Shown here in pieces: positions 7,899 to 18,704 of a stretch of DNA of 64,000 nt (its first letter is position 1; each line of letters opens with the position of its first letter). The notes under the pieces are model-generated. The model was not told the DNA's origin and did not search any database. It was given only the letters and a program-made list of their open reading frames with translations. The stretch comes from Aliivibrio finisterrensis. GTDB lineage: Bacteria; Pseudomonadota; Gammaproteobacteria; Enterobacterales; Vibrionaceae. The DNA is taken from positions 1 to 64,000 of the forward strand of contig NZ_WBVP01000010.1 of NCBI RefSeq assembly GCF_008933155.1, read 5' to 3'. A program made the translations under genes and the position numbers.

Positions 7899-10175
7899 AT
7901 GGCAGAGCAATTTGCTAAAGCTTGGACAGGTTTTGCAGACGGTGAGTGGCAAAACGAAGTTAACGTTCGCGATTTCATCCAAAAGAACTATGCACCTTAT
8001 GAAGGTGACGAAGAATTCCTAGTTTCTGAAGGTACTGAAGCAACTAACAAGCTTTGGGCTAAAGTAATGGAAGGCATCAAACAGGAAAACGCAACTCACG
8101 CACCTGTTGATTTTGATACTTCAGTTATCTCTACCATCACATCTCACGATGCGGGTTACATCGAAAAAGACCTTGAAACAATCGTTGGTCTTCAAACAGA
8201 AGCGCCTCTAAAACGTGCAATCATCCCTAACGGCGGTGTGCGTATGGTTGAAGGTTCTTGTAAAGCATACGATCGTGAACTTGATCCTATGGTTTCAAAA
8301 ATCTACTCTGAATACCGCAAAACACACAATGCTGGTGTTTTCGATATCTACACTAAAGACATTCTAAACTGTCGTAAATCAGGTGTTCTAACAGGTCTTC
8401 CTGATGCATACGGCCGTGGTCGTATCATTGGTGATTACCGTCGTGTTGCACTTTACGGTATTGATTTCCTAATCAAAGACAAGCTAGCTCAATTCGCTTC
8501 TTTACAAGAACGTTTTGAAAAAGGCGAAGATCTAACTGCTACAATGCAACTTCGTGAAGAAATTGCTGAGCAACACCGTGCTCTAGGTCAAATCAAAGTT
8601 ATGGCAGCTAAATACGGTTGTGATATCTCTGAGCCAGCAACTACTGCTCAAGAAGCAATTCAGTGGACATACTTCGGCTACCTAGCTGCTGTTAAATCTC
8701 AAAACGGTGCTGCAATGTCTCTAGGTCGTACTTCGACTTTCCTAGACATCTACATCCAACGTGATATCGACGCTGGTCTTCTAACTGAAGAACAAGCTCA
8801 AGAAATGATTGACCATTTCGTAATGAAGCTACGTATGGTTCGTTTCCTACGTACTCCTGAATACGATGAACTATTCTCTGGTGACCCAATCTGGGCTACA
8901 GAATCTATGGGTGGTATGGGTCTTGACGGTCGTACTCTAGTTACACGTACTAACTTCCGTTTCCTAAACAGCCTTTACACTATGGGTCCTTCTCCAGAGC
9001 CAAACATCACTGTTCTTTGGTCTGAGCAACTGCCTGTAGGCTTCAAACGTTTCTGTGCAAAAGTATCTATCGATACTTCTTCTATCCAGTACGAAAATGA
9101 TGACCTAATGCGTCCTGACCTAGGTTCTGACGATTACGCAATCGCTTGTTGTGTATCTCCAATGATCGTTGGTAAGCAAATGCAGTTCTTCGGTGCTCGT
9201 GCTAACCTTGCGAAAACTATGCTTTACGCAATCAACGGCGGTGTTGATGAGAAGCTAAAAATCCAAGTTGGCCCTAAAGAAGCGCCAATGACTGATGAAG
9301 TTCTTGATTACGCTAAAGTAATGGATCGTCTAGATCACTTCATGGATTGGTTAGCAACTCAATACGTTACAGCATTGAACTCTATCCACTACATGCACGA
9401 CAAGTACAGCTACGAAGCGTCTCTAATGGCTCTTCATGACCGTGATGTTCGTCGTACAATGGCTTGTGGTATTGCTGGTCTATCTGTTGCAGCCGATTCT
9501 CTAGCTGCAATCAAGTACGCTACCGTTAAACCAATTCGTGACGAAGATGGCATCGCTATCGATTTCGACATCGAAGGTGATTACCCTAAATTTGGTAACA
9601 ACGACGCTCGCGTTGATGATATCGCATGTGAACTAGTCTCTACGTTCATGGGTAAAATCCGTAAGCTTACTATGTACCGTAATGCTATCCCTACTCAATC
9701 TATCCTTACTATTACATCTAACGTTGTATACGGTAAGAAAACTGGTAACACACCAGATGGTCGTCAAGCAGGTGCTCCTTTTGCTCCTGGTGCTAACCCA
9801 ATGCACGGCCGTGATGAGAAAGGTGCTGTAGCATCACTAACATCAGTAGGTAAACTACCGTTTGCTGATGCACAAGATGGTATCTCTTACACATTCTCTA
9901 TCGTTCCTAACGCACTAGGTAAAGACGATGACAACCGTCGTTCTAACCTTGCTGGCCTAATGGATGGTTACTTCCACCACGAAGCTAACGTAGAGGGTGG
10001 TCAACACCTTAACGTAAACGTTCTTAACCGTGAAACTCTAGAAGACGCAGTTAAGCACCCAGAGAACTACCCACAACTGACTATCCGTGTATCGGGTTAC
10101 GCTGTGCGTTTTAACTCTCTAACTACTGAACAACAAAAAGACGTAATCGCACGTACTTTCACTGAAACTTTATAA
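7899..10175 (+). CDS. pflB: Pyruvate formate-lyase (formate C-acetyltransferase)
   Basis: Glycyl-radical enzyme that splits pyruvate and CoA into acetyl-CoA and formate in anaerobic fermentation. The 758-residue length is within one residue of E. coli PflB. The two adjacent catalytic cysteines are C417-C418 (ACCVSPM) and the radical-bearing glycine is G733 in RVSGYAVRF near the C terminus. Codon use is strongly biased (CGT for Arg, GGT for Gly, AAC for Asn), as expected for one of the most highly expressed fermentative enzymes. A strong AAAGGTAGG ribosome binding site precedes the ATG. A terminator follows, and the activase gene pflA lies 160 bases further on. Confidence 0.98.
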   Translation: MAEQFAKAWTGFADGEWQNEVNVRDFIQKNYAPYEGDEEFLVSEGTEATNKLWAKVMEGIKQENATHAPVDFDTSVISTITSHDAGYIEKDLETIVGLQTEAPLKRAIIPNGGVRMVEGSCKAYDRELDPMVSKIYSEYRKTHNAGVFDIYTKDILNCRKSGVLTGLPDAYGRGRIIGDYRRVALYGIDFLIKDKLAQFASLQERFEKGEDLTATMQLREEIAEQHRALGQIKVMAAKYGCDISEPATTAQEAIQWTYFGYLAAVKSQNGAAMSLGRTSTFLDIYIQRDIDAGLLTEEQAQEMIDHFVMKLRMVRFLRTPEYDELFSGDPIWATESMGGMGLDGRTLVTRTNFRFLNSLYTMGPSPEPNITVLWSEQLPVGFKRFCAKVSIDTSSIQYENDDLMRPDLGSDDYAIACCVSPMIVGKQMQFFGARANLAKTMLYAINGGVDEKLKIQVGPKEAPMTDEVLDYAKVMDRLDHFMDWLATQYVTALNSIHYMHDKYSYEASLMALHDRDVRRTMACGIAGLSVAADSLAAIKYATVKPIRDEDGIAIDFDIEGDYPKFGNNDARVDDIACELVSTFMGKIRKLTMYRNAIPTQSILTITSNVVYGKKTGNTPDGRQAGAPFAPGANPMHGRDEKGAVASLTSVGKLPFADAQDGISYTFSIVPNALGKDDDNRRSNLAGLMDGYFHHEANVEGGQHLNVNVLNRETLEDAVKHPENYPQLTIRVSGYAVRFNSLTTEQQKDVIARTFTETL

Positions 10176-10200
10176 TTTCAGCGTTAATTAAGTAGCATTG

Positions 10201-10229
10201 AGCCCTGCCATTTTGGTGGGGCTTTTTAT
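10201..10229 (+). terminator. Intrinsic terminator of pflB
   Basis: AGCCCTGCCA pairs with TGGTGGGGCT with one G-T wobble and one mismatch, and runs into five T residues. Confidence 0.8.
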
Positions 10230-10334
10230 TTCCACTTTCCTTATAATTCACCTATTTCTCTCTGGTTTACCCTACTTAATTAGTTAAAAGTGTAATAAAA
10301 TGACTACATAATTATAGTTCGGAGAAATGTCGTC

Positions 10335-11072
10335 ATGTCTGTAGGTCGTATTCACTCTTTTGAATCTTGTGGTACCGTTGATGGTCCAGGTATTCGCTTT
10401 ATCATCTTTTTACAAGGCTGCTTAATGCGTTGTATGTATTGTCATAACCGCGATACTTGGGATACCCATGAAGGTAAAGAAGTTACCGTTGCTGAATTAA
10501 TTGAAGAAGCTAAAAGCTACCGTCACTTTATGAAAGCGTCTGGCGGCGGCATTACTTGTTCTGGTGGCGAAGCGATGCTTCAACCTGAATTTGTTCGTGA
10601 TTTCTTCCGTGCAGCACAAGCTGAAGGCATGCATACTTGTCTTGACACAAATGGCTATATTCGTAAGCACACCGATGTAATCGATGAAGTATTAGAAGTA
10701 TCTGATCTTGTTATGCTTGACCTTAAACAGATGAAAGATGACGTGCATAAAGAACTAATTGGTGTATCGAATACTCGAGTTCTAGATTTTGCGCGTTATT
10801 TACATAAAGTTGGCCAGAAAACATGGATCCGCTACGTTATTGTTCCTGGCTATACTGACGATGAAGAATCAGCACACCTACTTGGTGAATTCATTAAAGA
10901 CATGGATAATATCGAGAAAATTGAACTACTTCCTTACCACCAATTAGGTGCGCATAAATGGGAAGCAATGGGACTTGAATACCCTCTTGATGGAGTAAAC
11001 CCTCCTTCTAAAGAAACCATGGAAAAAATGGTAGAGATCCTGAGCCAATACCATAACAACGTGAAATTCTAA
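10335..11072 (+). CDS. pflA: Pyruvate formate-lyase activating enzyme
   Basis: Radical SAM enzyme that abstracts a hydrogen from the PflB glycine to install the glycyl radical. The 245 residues match the family length. The cluster-binding C-x3-C-x2-C motif is C29, C33, C36 (GCLMRCMYC). The SAM-binding GGE motif lies at about residues 77-79 (CSGGEAM). GGAG lies 10 bases before the ATG. Its separate position behind the pflB terminator suggests it is made at a lower level than PflB, by read-through or its own promoter. Confidence 0.97.
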   Translation: MSVGRIHSFESCGTVDGPGIRFIIFLQGCLMRCMYCHNRDTWDTHEGKEVTVAELIEEAKSYRHFMKASGGGITCSGGEAMLQPEFVRDFFRAAQAEGMHTCLDTNGYIRKHTDVIDEVLEVSDLVMLDLKQMKDDVHKELIGVSNTRVLDFARYLHKVGQKTWIRYVIVPGYTDDEESAHLLGEFIKDMDNIEKIELLPYHQLGAHKWEAMGLEYPLDGVNPPSKETMEKMVEILSQYHNNVKF

Positions 11073-11100
11073 GCTCGAACTTCACCCTAAATTTATTCTA

Positions 11101-11127
11101 AATGCCCGACTATCGGGCATTTTTATT
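11101..11127 (+). terminator. Intrinsic terminator of pflA
   Basis: Perfect 8-bp stem ATGCCCGA/TCGGGCAT with a three-base loop and TTTTATT. It lies immediately upstream of the roxA start, which argues against any longer N-terminal extension of RoxA. Confidence 0.85.
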
Positions 11128-11137
11128 GGAAAAAATC

Positions 11138-12301
11138 ATGTATCAATTAAGCTTTTCACTACAAGAGTTTCTCTCAGAATATTGGCAGAAAAAACCCGTT
11201 ATCATCAAAGGTGGTTTTGAAAACTTTCAAGACCCAGTAACGCCTGAAGAGTTAGCCGGTTTAACACTAGAAAATGACGTAGATTCTCGCTTTGTTTCTA
11301 ACTTAAACAACGAATGGAAAGCAGAACACGGTCCATTTAGCGAAGAACTATTCGATACGCTGGGTGAAACCAATTGGTCTATTATCGTTCAAGCCGCGAA
11401 CCATTGGCACGAAGGTGCTGCTGAGCTATTTAAACCATTCAAACAAATGCCGAACTGGTTATTTGATGACATCATGATCAGCTATTCTGTGCCAGATGGT
11501 GGCGTTGGTCCACACATTGATCAATACGATGTTTTCATTATTCAGGGCCAAGGTAAGCGTCACTGGCGTGTGGGTGATATCGGTGAATATCAAGAAGAGC
11601 ACCGCCATAGTGCATTAAAGCAAATCACTGGGTTTGATCCTATTATCGATCAAATCTTAGAACCTGGTGACATTCTTTATATTCCACCAGGCTTCCCACA
11701 TGACGGCTATGCATTAGAACCATCAATGAGTTATTCTGCGGGCTTCCGCTCCCCAAAAGAACAAGAGCTAGTGAGTAATTTTGCGGATTTCATTATTGAA
11801 AATGAAAAAAGTGATGTGCATTACCACAATCCAGAGCTTAAAGCACAAACTCACGGAACAGAGATTACAACGCAAAGCTTTGAAGACTTAAAAACCATGA
11901 TGTTAAATGCCATGTCTGATGAACAGAATCTTAAACAATTTATGGGTGAATATTTAAGTAACTCTCGCCATCATTTAAATATCCTTCCTGATTCTGAAAA
12001 ATGGACAACTGAAGAGTTACTTGGTTACTTACAATCAGGTCAAGCTCTGATCAAAGTTGCAGGTCTTCGTGCTTTCTATCATGAAACAGAAGCTTGTGAA
12101 GATAACATGACGCTTTATGTTGATGGCGAAAGCTATGTTTTCCCACTAGCGGTAAAAAATGATGTCATTGCTCTATGTGAAACATCAGAATTTACACTAC
12201 TTGACATTGAGAATTTACTGCAAGATCCACACTCAGTATCTAACTTACTGCAGTTTGTTAATATCGGCTACTGGTTCGTAGAATCAGAAGACGAAGAATA
12301 G
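11138..12301 (+). CDS. roxA: Ribosomal protein uL16 3-hydroxylase (JmjC/cupin oxygenase, YcfD family)
   Basis: 2-oxoglutarate/Fe(II)-dependent oxygenase of the YcfD/RoxA family, which hydroxylates an arginine of ribosomal protein L16 (known for the E. coli member). The product has 387 residues from the chosen ATG (MYQLSFSLQEF); an upstream in-frame ATG lies inside the pflA terminator and is rejected. The facial iron-binding triad is visible: H-I-D in GGVGPHIDQYDVF near residues 128-130 and the distal His in YIPPGFPHDGYA near 187. The C-terminal part after residue 220 is the winged-helix and dimerisation region of this family. The gene stands alone, converging on the chemoreceptor gene. Confidence 0.88.
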   Translation: MYQLSFSLQEFLSEYWQKKPVIIKGGFENFQDPVTPEELAGLTLENDVDSRFVSNLNNEWKAEHGPFSEELFDTLGETNWSIIVQAANHWHEGAAELFKPFKQMPNWLFDDIMISYSVPDGGVGPHIDQYDVFIIQGQGKRHWRVGDIGEYQEEHRHSALKQITGFDPIIDQILEPGDILYIPPGFPHDGYALEPSMSYSAGFRSPKEQELVSNFADFIIENEKSDVHYHNPELKAQTHGTEITTQSFEDLKTMMLNAMSDEQNLKQFMGEYLSNSRHHLNILPDSEKWTTEELLGYLQSGQALIKVAGLRAFYHETEACEDNMTLYVDGESYVFPLAVKNDVIALCETSEFTLLDIENLLQDPHSVSNLLQFVNIGYWFVESEDEE

Positions 12302-12313
12302 CAATCACTATGC

Positions 12314-12352
12314 TAATCTGATTTTTTACCAATGTAATTAATTATACAGATT
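12314..12352. repeat. Intergenic palindromic element (roxA 3' side)
   Basis: Outer arms TAATCTG/CAGATTA form a perfect 7-bp inverted repeat. The inside contains ACCAAT-N3-ATTAATTAT, which recurs exactly in the 49.6 kb element, suggesting a relic of the same small repeat family. Confidence 0.4.
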
Positions 12353-12362
12353 AAACAACAAC

Positions 12363-12393
12363 GCCCATGAGTTTAACTTCATGGGCATTGTTA
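12363..12393. terminator. Bidirectional terminator between roxA and the chemoreceptor gene
   Basis: Perfect stem GCCCATGA/TCATGGGC with an 8-base loop, followed by a T-rich tract on the plus strand. Placed between two converging genes. Confidence 0.75.
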
Positions 12394-12411
12394 TTTTCAT
12401 AGCACAAAGCC

Positions 12412-14547
12412 CTAGACTTTAAACTGTGACATCAGCTCTTTTTGTTGCGTAGATAAAGAAGACAGTTCTAAACCAACCTCTTCACCTAAGTTCGCTTGCT
12501 CTAGCATCTTTTGGCTTGAATCTCTGATATTACTGACACTTTGATTAACTTCATTGGATACCGCTTGTTGCTCTTCTGCTGCTCTTACAATTTGCATATT
12601 CATGTCTTGTATCGTTACCACCGCATCACTGATTTGCTGCAAACTTTCTACTGATAATTTAATGGTTGATGCTCCATCTAGCGCTATTGTATTTCCTTCT
12701 GTTATTGCAGAAACCACGGATTTAGTTCCTGATTGCAACTGCTCAATAACCGTACGGATCTCATCAACAGAATCCCCAGTACGACTTGCAAGTTGACGAA
12801 CTTCGTCAGCGACAACAGCAAAACCTCGCCCTTGCTCACCTGCTCGTGCTGCTTCAATGGCTGCATTCAATGCTAATAAATTTGTTTGCTCTGAAATACC
12901 TTCGATAACCGATAAAATCGTCGTAATATTAATGCTATTACTTTCTAATTCTTGGGCTACGGGAACCGCTTTTTCCATATTAGCGACTAAAGATTGGATC
13001 ACCGACTCAGTTGTGAGTATTAACTCTTTTCCTTGGTTTGATGCTGATTCTGCTTGTTTAGCCGCATCAGCTGCTAATGTAGAGTGATCAACCACTAAGC
13101 TTGCTGTTTGAGTTAACTCCTCAACAGCAGTTGCAACCATATCAACTTCTTTAAATTGAACATCACTTCCTTCTTTAGACTCACTTGCAATAACACTCGA
13201 TCGCGCAGCAACATTAGATAGCTCATCACTACTTTGAGCGACATCTTTAATTGTAAATTGCAGTTTTTCTAAGAAAGCATTAAACCAATGTGCCAGTTGC
13301 CCTACTTCATCTTTACTCTGTATAACCAAACGTTGGGTTAAATCCCCTTCACCAGAAGCAATATCTTTTAAGCGTGCCGCGACTAATGAGATAGGTCTAA
13401 TAATCTGCTTTGTTGCAAACCATAAAGCCATCAACACTAAAAAGGTCAGCCCTAGGCCAGCACCAGCCTGCATAAATAAGAATTCATTGCCTTGGTCTAT
13501 AAGTAATTGATCTAATTTCTCAGCATCAGAAAAAACAGTCTTTCTATCAACTTCAATAATTACTCCCCAATTTTGTGATTTTAAATTAATCGGCACAAAG
13601 ACAAATAATTTATCCTGACTATCTGACCATATTAATTGTGTCGTCCCTTGGGAGACCCAAGAAGGCACAGAGGATAATGTACGATTGTAAGATCCAAGAC
13701 TCTGACCAAAGGCTGCCTCTTTCTGATCAGATAAAATGAGTTGCCCTTTTCCGTTAACCACATAGATCGCCCCTTCACCATTAAATATCGCTTGATCGGC
13801 TTGAGTAATTAATCCCGATAATCGAGCAATATCAAGATCAATACCAACCATACCAATAATTTCATTCTCTTTGATTAATGGCGCAGTAATAGAACTAATT
13901 AATCTTGTTACGCCATCGCTGTCGTAATAATAAGGGTCCATAATACATAATCGATTTTCCTTTAAACTACAGGTAAACCAATGATTCGCAGCGTCACCAT
14001 TAGACTTTGCAGCTGTATTACCTAGCTCTTTCTCTGTAAATACACGCATTTGAGCTTTATCAGAGGCCGATTTAAACCAGTAAGGAGCAAAGCGCCCTAC
14101 TTTATTTGAACTCGCATAAGCGGCATCATGATAGTTAAAATCTTCGCCATCTAACATGTCAGGTAAATAAATACTGTAAGTACCGTAGATATTAGAATAT
14201 TGCTCAACAGGCCATTTCATCATCTCACTTAAAGATTGGCGTAAATCACTGCTACCCATAAAGGTATCTTCTGCGCTCTTTTGAAAAAACAGCGCACTTT
14301 CAGCAAGCATCTCAGCTCGAAAAATAGCCTCATCTAAGTAAGTCTGTACTTGCTTCGATTGATTTTTTGCTTCTGCCATCAACAGCATTTGAGTTTGTTG
14401 AATAACAGAGTCTGACGTTTGTTTTTGCACAATCTTCTGGTTCTCAATAGAAGAATAGATTGAAAAACCAATCAATGATGATGCGAGCGTAATAAGTCCA
14501 ATTGCAGCAGCAATGGTTATCTTCCACTGAAGGGATAACGAATGCAT
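12412..14547 (-). CDS. Methyl-accepting chemotaxis protein
   Basis: Transmembrane chemoreceptor, 711 residues. It has an N-terminal membrane helix (about 10-30) and a large periplasmic domain of about 320 residues, which looks like a double-Cache fold (conserved [12 protein letters not shown] near 233-245). A second membrane helix (about 352-376) is followed by a HAMP domain (about 377-432) and the long signalling coiled coil. The hairpin tip is conserved ([20 protein letters not shown], about 553-572), so it should couple to CheA/CheW. It ends in QFKV and lacks the NWETF-type CheR-docking pentapeptide. AAGGA lies before the ATG. The ligand cannot be read from sequence; Cache receptors often sense amino acids or organic acids. 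It is monocistronic. Confidence 0.93.
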   Translation of the reverse strand: MHSLSLQWKITIAAAIGLITLASSLIGFSIYSSIENQKIVQKQTSDSVIQQTQMLLMAEAKNQSKQVQTYLDEAIFRAEMLAESALFFQKSAEDTFMGSSDLRQSLSEMMKWPVEQYSNIYGTYSIYLPDMLDGEDFNYHDAAYASSNKVGRFAPYWFKSASDKAQMRVFTEKELGNTAAKSNGDAANHWFTCSLKENRLCIMDPYYYDSDGVTRLISSITAPLIKENEIIGMVGIDLDIARLSGLITQADQAIFNGEGAIYVVNGKGQLILSDQKEAAFGQSLGSYNRTLSSVPSWVSQGTTQLIWSDSQDKLFVFVPINLKSQNWGVIIEVDRKTVFSDAEKLDQLLIDQGNEFLFMQAGAGLGLTFLVLMALWFATKQIIRPISLVAARLKDIASGEGDLTQRLVIQSKDEVGQLAHWFNAFLEKLQFTIKDVAQSSDELSNVAARSSVIASESKEGSDVQFKEVDMVATAVEELTQTASLVVDHSTLAADAAKQAESASNQGKELILTTESVIQSLVANMEKAVPVAQELESNSINITTILSVIEGISEQTNLLALNAAIEAARAGEQGRGFAVVADEVRQLASRTGDSVDEIRTVIEQLQSGTKSVVSAITEGNTIALDGASTIKLSVESLQQISDAVVTIQDMNMQIVRAAEEQQAVSNEVNQSVSNIRDSSQKMLEQANLGEEVGLELSSLSTQQKELMSQFKV

Positions 14548-14641
14548 ATAATATCCTTTTAATATGAGTTCATTTTTATATCGGCATCAATTAAATAATA
14601 CTTAACTAATTTTATACATTTATACCATTTGAGTTTTAAAT

Positions 14642-14693
14642 ATAAAAAAAGCGCGATATAAATAGATTATCGCGCTTAAGCCTGTCACAGGCT
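14642..14693 (-). terminator. Terminator region of the opp operon
   Basis: Stem AAGCGCGATA/TATCGCGCTT (14649-14677), read on the minus strand, is followed by seven T residues. A second small hairpin, AGCCTG/CAGGCT, lies just before it in that direction (14679-14693). Confidence 0.85.
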
Positions 14694-14751
14694 GAATGAT
14701 TAAAAACTGAAATTGCCATCATAATTAATCAATTTATAATGGCTTTTTACA

Positions 14752-15747
14752 TTAGATATCGGTTACCGCTAAACAAGAAACGGCGTGTACATCTGTTCCT
14801 TTTAGCTCTGGTTTAGTCTGTGCACATATATCTGTAGCTTGAGGGCAACGAGTACGGAATACACAACCAGATGGTGGATTAATAGGTGAAGGTAAATCCC
14901 CTTCTAGCATATCAATCACTTTTGCTCTCTCAAGCTTTGGATCTGGAATTGGAACCGCTGACATCAGCGCTTTAGTGTATGGGTGCTTAGGGTCACTAAA
15001 TAGCGCATCCGACTCACCTAACTCTACTTCATTGCCTAAATACATAACCAATACGCGATCTGAGATATGCTTAACGACAGATAAATCGTGGGCAATAAAT
15101 ACTAAGCTTAAGCCAAGCTCTTTTTGCAACTCTTTAAGTAAGTTTACTACCTGTGCTTGAATCGATACATCAAGTGCAGATACAGGCTCATCACAGATGA
15201 TCATTTTAGGCTTTAGAATTAGTGCACGAGCAATACCGATACGCTGACACTGACCACCAGAGAATTCATGAGGGTAACGGTTGATTACGTTTGGTAATAA
15301 CCCCACCTTTGCCATCATCTCTTTTACTCTATCTTTCACTTCATCTTTTGTCAGTTTTGGATAGAAAGTCTGTAGTGGCTCAGCAATGATATCGCCTACC
15401 GTCATACGTGGGTTAAGAGATGCCAATGGATCTTGGAAGATCATTTGGATCTCTTTACGTTTTTGACGCAAAGGCTCGTCATCTAATTTAGTTAAATCTT
15501 CACCCAGCCAAACTACTTCGCCTTCTGTTGCTTCTACCAAACCGATAATTGCACGAGCAAACGTTGATTTACCACAGCCGGACTCACCTACGACACCCAG
15601 TGTTTCGCCTTCATATAAGCGAACATTTACACCATCTACTGCTTTTAAGCTCGCAGGTTTAACCCATGGCCATACTGATTTTGATGCAATGCTAAAGTGA
15701 ACTTTTAAATTCTTTACATCTAAGATTAAATTTTTATCTGCTGACAT
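14752..15747 (-). CDS. oppF: Oligopeptide ABC transporter ATP-binding protein OppF
   Basis: Second ATPase of the oligopeptide importer, 331 residues. Walker A is GESGCGKST, the signature is FSGGQCQR and Walker B is MIICDEP. A C-terminal oligopeptide/dipeptide extension carries a Cys-rich motif (GCVFRTRCPQATDIC), which binds an iron-sulfur cluster or metal in related proteins. I take the ATG that overlaps the oppD stop as TAATG, because AGGAG sits eight bases before it; a GTG six bases earlier is less well placed. It is the last gene of oppA-B-C-D-F, before a strong terminator. Confidence 0.94.
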   Translation of the reverse strand: MSADKNLILDVKNLKVHFSIASKSVWPWVKPASLKAVDGVNVRLYEGETLGVVGESGCGKSTFARAIIGLVEATEGEVVWLGEDLTKLDDEPLRQKRKEIQMIFQDPLASLNPRMTVGDIIAEPLQTFYPKLTKDEVKDRVKEMMAKVGLLPNVINRYPHEFSGGQCQRIGIARALILKPKMIICDEPVSALDVSIQAQVVNLLKELQKELGLSLVFIAHDLSVVKHISDRVLVMYLGNEVELGESDALFSDPKHPYTKALMSAVPIPDPKLERAKVIDMLEGDLPSPINPPSGCVFRTRCPQATDICAQTKPELKGTDVHAVSCLAVTDI

Positions 15748-16712
15748 TACCACGTCTCCTGATCAGAAAAACAAGCACGTAATCTATCTTGACCAAACGG
15801 CAATAAGATCGGAGCTTCTTGCTTACAACGGCTCATTACTCGATGGCAGCGCTCTTGATAAGGGCAACCCGTAGGTAAACGAAGTAAGTTAGGTGGATTA
15901 CCAGGAATCGTTGGTAAAATCTCACCTTCTTGATCTAAACGCGGAATCGCTTTTAATAGACCTTCTGCATATGGGTGACTTGGTTCATAAAATATTTCAT
16001 TTACTGTGCCGTATTCCATTGTACGACCAGCGTACATTACAAGCACTTTGTCACATGACCCTGCAACCACACCCAAATCGTGGGTAATCATAATAATTGC
16101 CGTATTAAATTCACTCTTCAGCTCATTCAATAATTCCATGATTTGTGCTTGTACAGTTACATCAAGAGCGGTTGTTGGCTCATCTGCAATAAGTAACTTA
16201 GGACGACATAATAACGCCATTGCTATCATCACACGCTGACGCATACCACCTGAGAATTCATGTGGGTACATAGTAATACGCTTACGAGCTTCTGGAATTT
16301 TAACCGCTTCTAGCATTCGGACAGATTCTTCAAACGCTTCTGCTTTACCCATGCCTTTATGTAGCATTAATACTTCCATTAGCTGGTCGCTAACTTTCAT
16401 GTATGGATTAAGCGATGTCATTGGATCTTGGAAAATCATCGCCATCTGTTCAGCACGAATACTGTTTAGCTCTTTTTCAGGAAGGTTAAGAATTTCTTTG
16501 CCTTCAAACTTTGCACTACCCGTAATAATACCGTTTTTAGCTAATAGGCCCATTAGTGCAAATACTGTCTGTGACTTACCAGAGCCAGATTCACCAACAA
16601 TGCCTAATGTCTCACCTTGTTGAAGTGAGAAGTTTAAGTCGTTTACTGCGGTTACGTTACCATCTTGAGTTGTAAACTCTACACGCAGATCTTTTACATC
16701 TAATAAACTCAT
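15747..16712 (-). CDS. oppD: Oligopeptide ABC transporter ATP-binding protein OppD
   Basis: First ATPase of the oligopeptide importer, 321 residues. Walker A is GESGSGKS near residue 38, the signature FSGGMRQR is near 153, Walker B is LLIADEP, and the C-terminal Cys cluster (GCPYQERC near 286-293) is as in OppF. It works as a heterodimer with OppF to power OppBC. The 3' end overlaps oppF by one base (TAATG), implying translational coupling. Spacing to oppC upstream is 50 bases. Confidence 0.94.
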   Translation of the reverse strand: MSLLDVKDLRVEFTTQDGNVTAVNDLNFSLQQGETLGIVGESGSGKSQTVFALMGLLAKNGIITGSAKFEGKEILNLPEKELNSIRAEQMAMIFQDPMTSLNPYMKVSDQLMEVLMLHKGMGKAEAFEESVRMLEAVKIPEARKRITMYPHEFSGGMRQRVMIAMALLCRPKLLIADEPTTALDVTVQAQIMELLNELKSEFNTAIIMITHDLGVVAGSCDKVLVMYAGRTMEYGTVNEIFYEPSHPYAEGLLKAIPRLDQEGEILPTIPGNPPNLLRLPTGCPYQERCHRVMSRCKQEAPILLPFGQDRLRACFSDQETW

Positions 16713-16762
16713 AATTCTTTCCTGCTCAAATTTGTTTAATAATTAACTGTCCACACAGAGAG

Positions 16763-17665
16763 TTATCTGTCTTTTGGATCCAGCGCATCACGTAAACCAT
16801 CACCCACATAGTTAAAGCAGAATAAGGTAACGACCATAAATAAAGCGGGGAAAGTTAACTGCCAAATTGCCACTTCCATTGTTTGAGAGCCCTCTTGAAG
16901 CAAGGCACCCCAACTTGTCATCGGCTCTTGAACACCTAGACCTAGGAAAGATAGGAAAGATTCAGTTAGGATCATACTTGGAATAAGCAATGTTGAATAA
17001 ACAGCAACAATACCTAATACGTTTGGTACGATATGGCGAGTGATGATGCCCCACTTACTCACACCACACACATGTGCAGCTTCGATAAACTCTTTGCTAC
17101 GTAAACTCAGTGTCTGGCCTCGAACGATACGAGCCATATCTAGCCAAGCAATCGCACCGATAGCAACAAAGATAAGCACGATATTACGACCAAAGAATGT
17201 CACTAATACGATGACTAGGAACATAAATGGAACCGCGTATAAAATCTCAATGAAACGCATCATAACTCGGTCAACTTTACCGCCAACAAACCCTGATGTT
17301 GCGCCATAAAGAGTCCCGATAAGTACCGCAACTAACGCACCTAAGATACCAACCATCAATGAGATGCGGCCACCAACTAAAGTACGAACAAACAAATCAC
17401 GACCTAAGCTATCGGTGCCAAATAAATGCTCTGCACTTGGAGCAGCATGCAGCGCATACCAATCGGTATCATCATATGCATATTGACTGAACATCGGCAG
17501 AAAAATAACCGCTAACGTCATTAAAGTAAGAATAAAAAGACTGATCATCGCCGCTTTATTTCGCATAAAACGCAGACGAGCATCCTGCCATAAACTTCGA
17601 CCTTCAATCTCAAGATTTTCTGAGAACTTTTCGATCGCTTCTAAATTTTCTTTTTTAGTTAACAT
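16763..17665 (-). CDS. oppC: Oligopeptide ABC transporter permease OppC
   Basis: Inner-membrane permease, 300 residues. It has a cytoplasmic N-terminal stretch of about 35 residues, then six hydrophobic segments. The family motif appears as EFIEAAHVCGVSKWGIITRH at about residues 188-207. The N-terminal OppC signature with a conserved cytoplasmic Trp-Arg-Arg-like region (RSLWQDARLRFMRNKAA) is present. It is 14 bases downstream of oppB and forms the pore with OppB. Confidence 0.93.
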   Translation of the reverse strand: MLTKKENLEAIEKFSENLEIEGRSLWQDARLRFMRNKAAMISLFILTLMTLAVIFLPMFSQYAYDDTDWYALHAAPSAEHLFGTDSLGRDLFVRTLVGGRISLMVGILGALVAVLIGTLYGATSGFVGGKVDRVMMRFIEILYAVPFMFLVIVLVTFFGRNIVLIFVAIGAIAWLDMARIVRGQTLSLRSKEFIEAAHVCGVSKWGIITRHIVPNVLGIVAVYSTLLIPSMILTESFLSFLGLGVQEPMTSWGALLQEGSQTMEVAIWQLTFPALFMVVTLFCFNYVGDGLRDALDPKDR

Positions 17666-17679
17666 ACGTCCGTTCCCTA

Positions 17680-18600
17680 TTAATAACGAATTTTCGGGTC
17701 AATTATTGCGAGTAACACATCAACAATGGCGTTGAATAAAATGAATAGGAAACCAATTAAGATGGTCACCCCCATTACTAACGAATAATCACGGTTAAAG
17801 GCTGCGTTTACGAATAACTTACCAATGCCTGGTAGACCAAAAATAGTTTCGATAACGACTGAGCCGGTAATAATACCTACAAACGCAGGACCCATATAAG
17901 AAACAACAGGCAGCATTGCTGGTTTTAACGCATGTTTTAGAACGATATAGCGGTAGCTTAATCCCTTTGCTCGAGCTGTACGGATAAAGTTACTGTTAAG
18001 CGTTTCAATCATGCTACCGCGGGTAATACGAGCGAAAGTTGCAACGTAAAGAAATGACATACCCAAGATTGGTAAGAACATGTATTTGAATGAACCATCA
18101 TGCCAGCCACCTGCAGGGAACCAACCAAGTTCAATTGAGAATAAATAAATAAGGGCTGGTGCCAACACAAAGGATGGCATTACCACCCCGACCATGGCGG
18201 TGGACATGATACTGTAATCGAGCCAGGTATTTTGCCTTAATGCTGCTAAGGTACCAATAGACACACCAAGTACAACGGTAAAGATAAAGGCAAAGAAACC
18301 CACTTTTGCAGATACAGGTAACGCCGCTTCAACTAGCTCATTAACTGTGTAATCTTGGTATTTAAATGATGGCCCGAAATCACCTTGCAGAATGTTACCA
18401 AGGTATGTTGTGTATTGTTCAAAGACAGGCTTATCTAAACCATACTTTGCATTGATGTTCGCCATTACTTCAGGCGGAAGTGGGCGCTCGGTAGAAAATG
18501 GGTTACCAGGAGCAAATCTCATTAAGAAAAATGAGATAGTGATCAAAACCAACATAGTTGGGATTGCTTCAAGAATCCGTTTGATAATGAATTGAAACAT
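17680..18600 (-). CDS. oppB: Oligopeptide ABC transporter permease OppB
   Basis: Inner-membrane permease, 306 residues, six hydrophobic segments. The first starts at residue 9 and contains the OppB/DppB hallmark SFFLMRFAPGNPF. The ATPase-contact loop is NFIRTARAKGLSYRYIVLKH near residues 200-219. GGAAGAG lies before the ATG. It follows oppA after 104 bases that carry a long hairpin (18648-18679), which can explain why the permeases are made at lower level than the binding protein. Confidence 0.93.
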   Translation of the reverse strand: MFQFIIKRILEAIPTMLVLITISFFLMRFAPGNPFSTERPLPPEVMANINAKYGLDKPVFEQYTTYLGNILQGDFGPSFKYQDYTVNELVEAALPVSAKVGFFAFIFTVVLGVSIGTLAALRQNTWLDYSIMSTAMVGVVMPSFVLAPALIYLFSIELGWFPAGGWHDGSFKYMFLPILGMSFLYVATFARITRGSMIETLNSNFIRTARAKGLSYRYIVLKHALKPAMLPVVSYMGPAFVGIITGSVVIETIFGLPGIGKLFVNAAFNRDYSLVMGVTILIGFLFILFNAIVDVLLAIIDPKIRY

Positions 18601-18647
18601 AATTCACTCTTCCAGTCTGTGACAAAAAATAAAATAAAGGTAGATCT

Positions 18648-18679
18648 AGCCACTACACGCAATTTTGCATGCAGCGGCT
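18648..18679 (-). other. Intercistronic hairpin between oppA and oppB
   Basis: On the minus-strand RNA all 13 stem positions pair (three as G-U) around a 6-base loop: AGCCGCUGCAUGC with GCGUGUAGUGGCU. No T run follows in that direction, so it looks like an mRNA-stabilising or weak attenuating hairpin, not a full terminator. Confidence 0.7.
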
Positions 18680-18704
18680 TTTTTATAGTTTTATTTGCTA
18701 ATGA

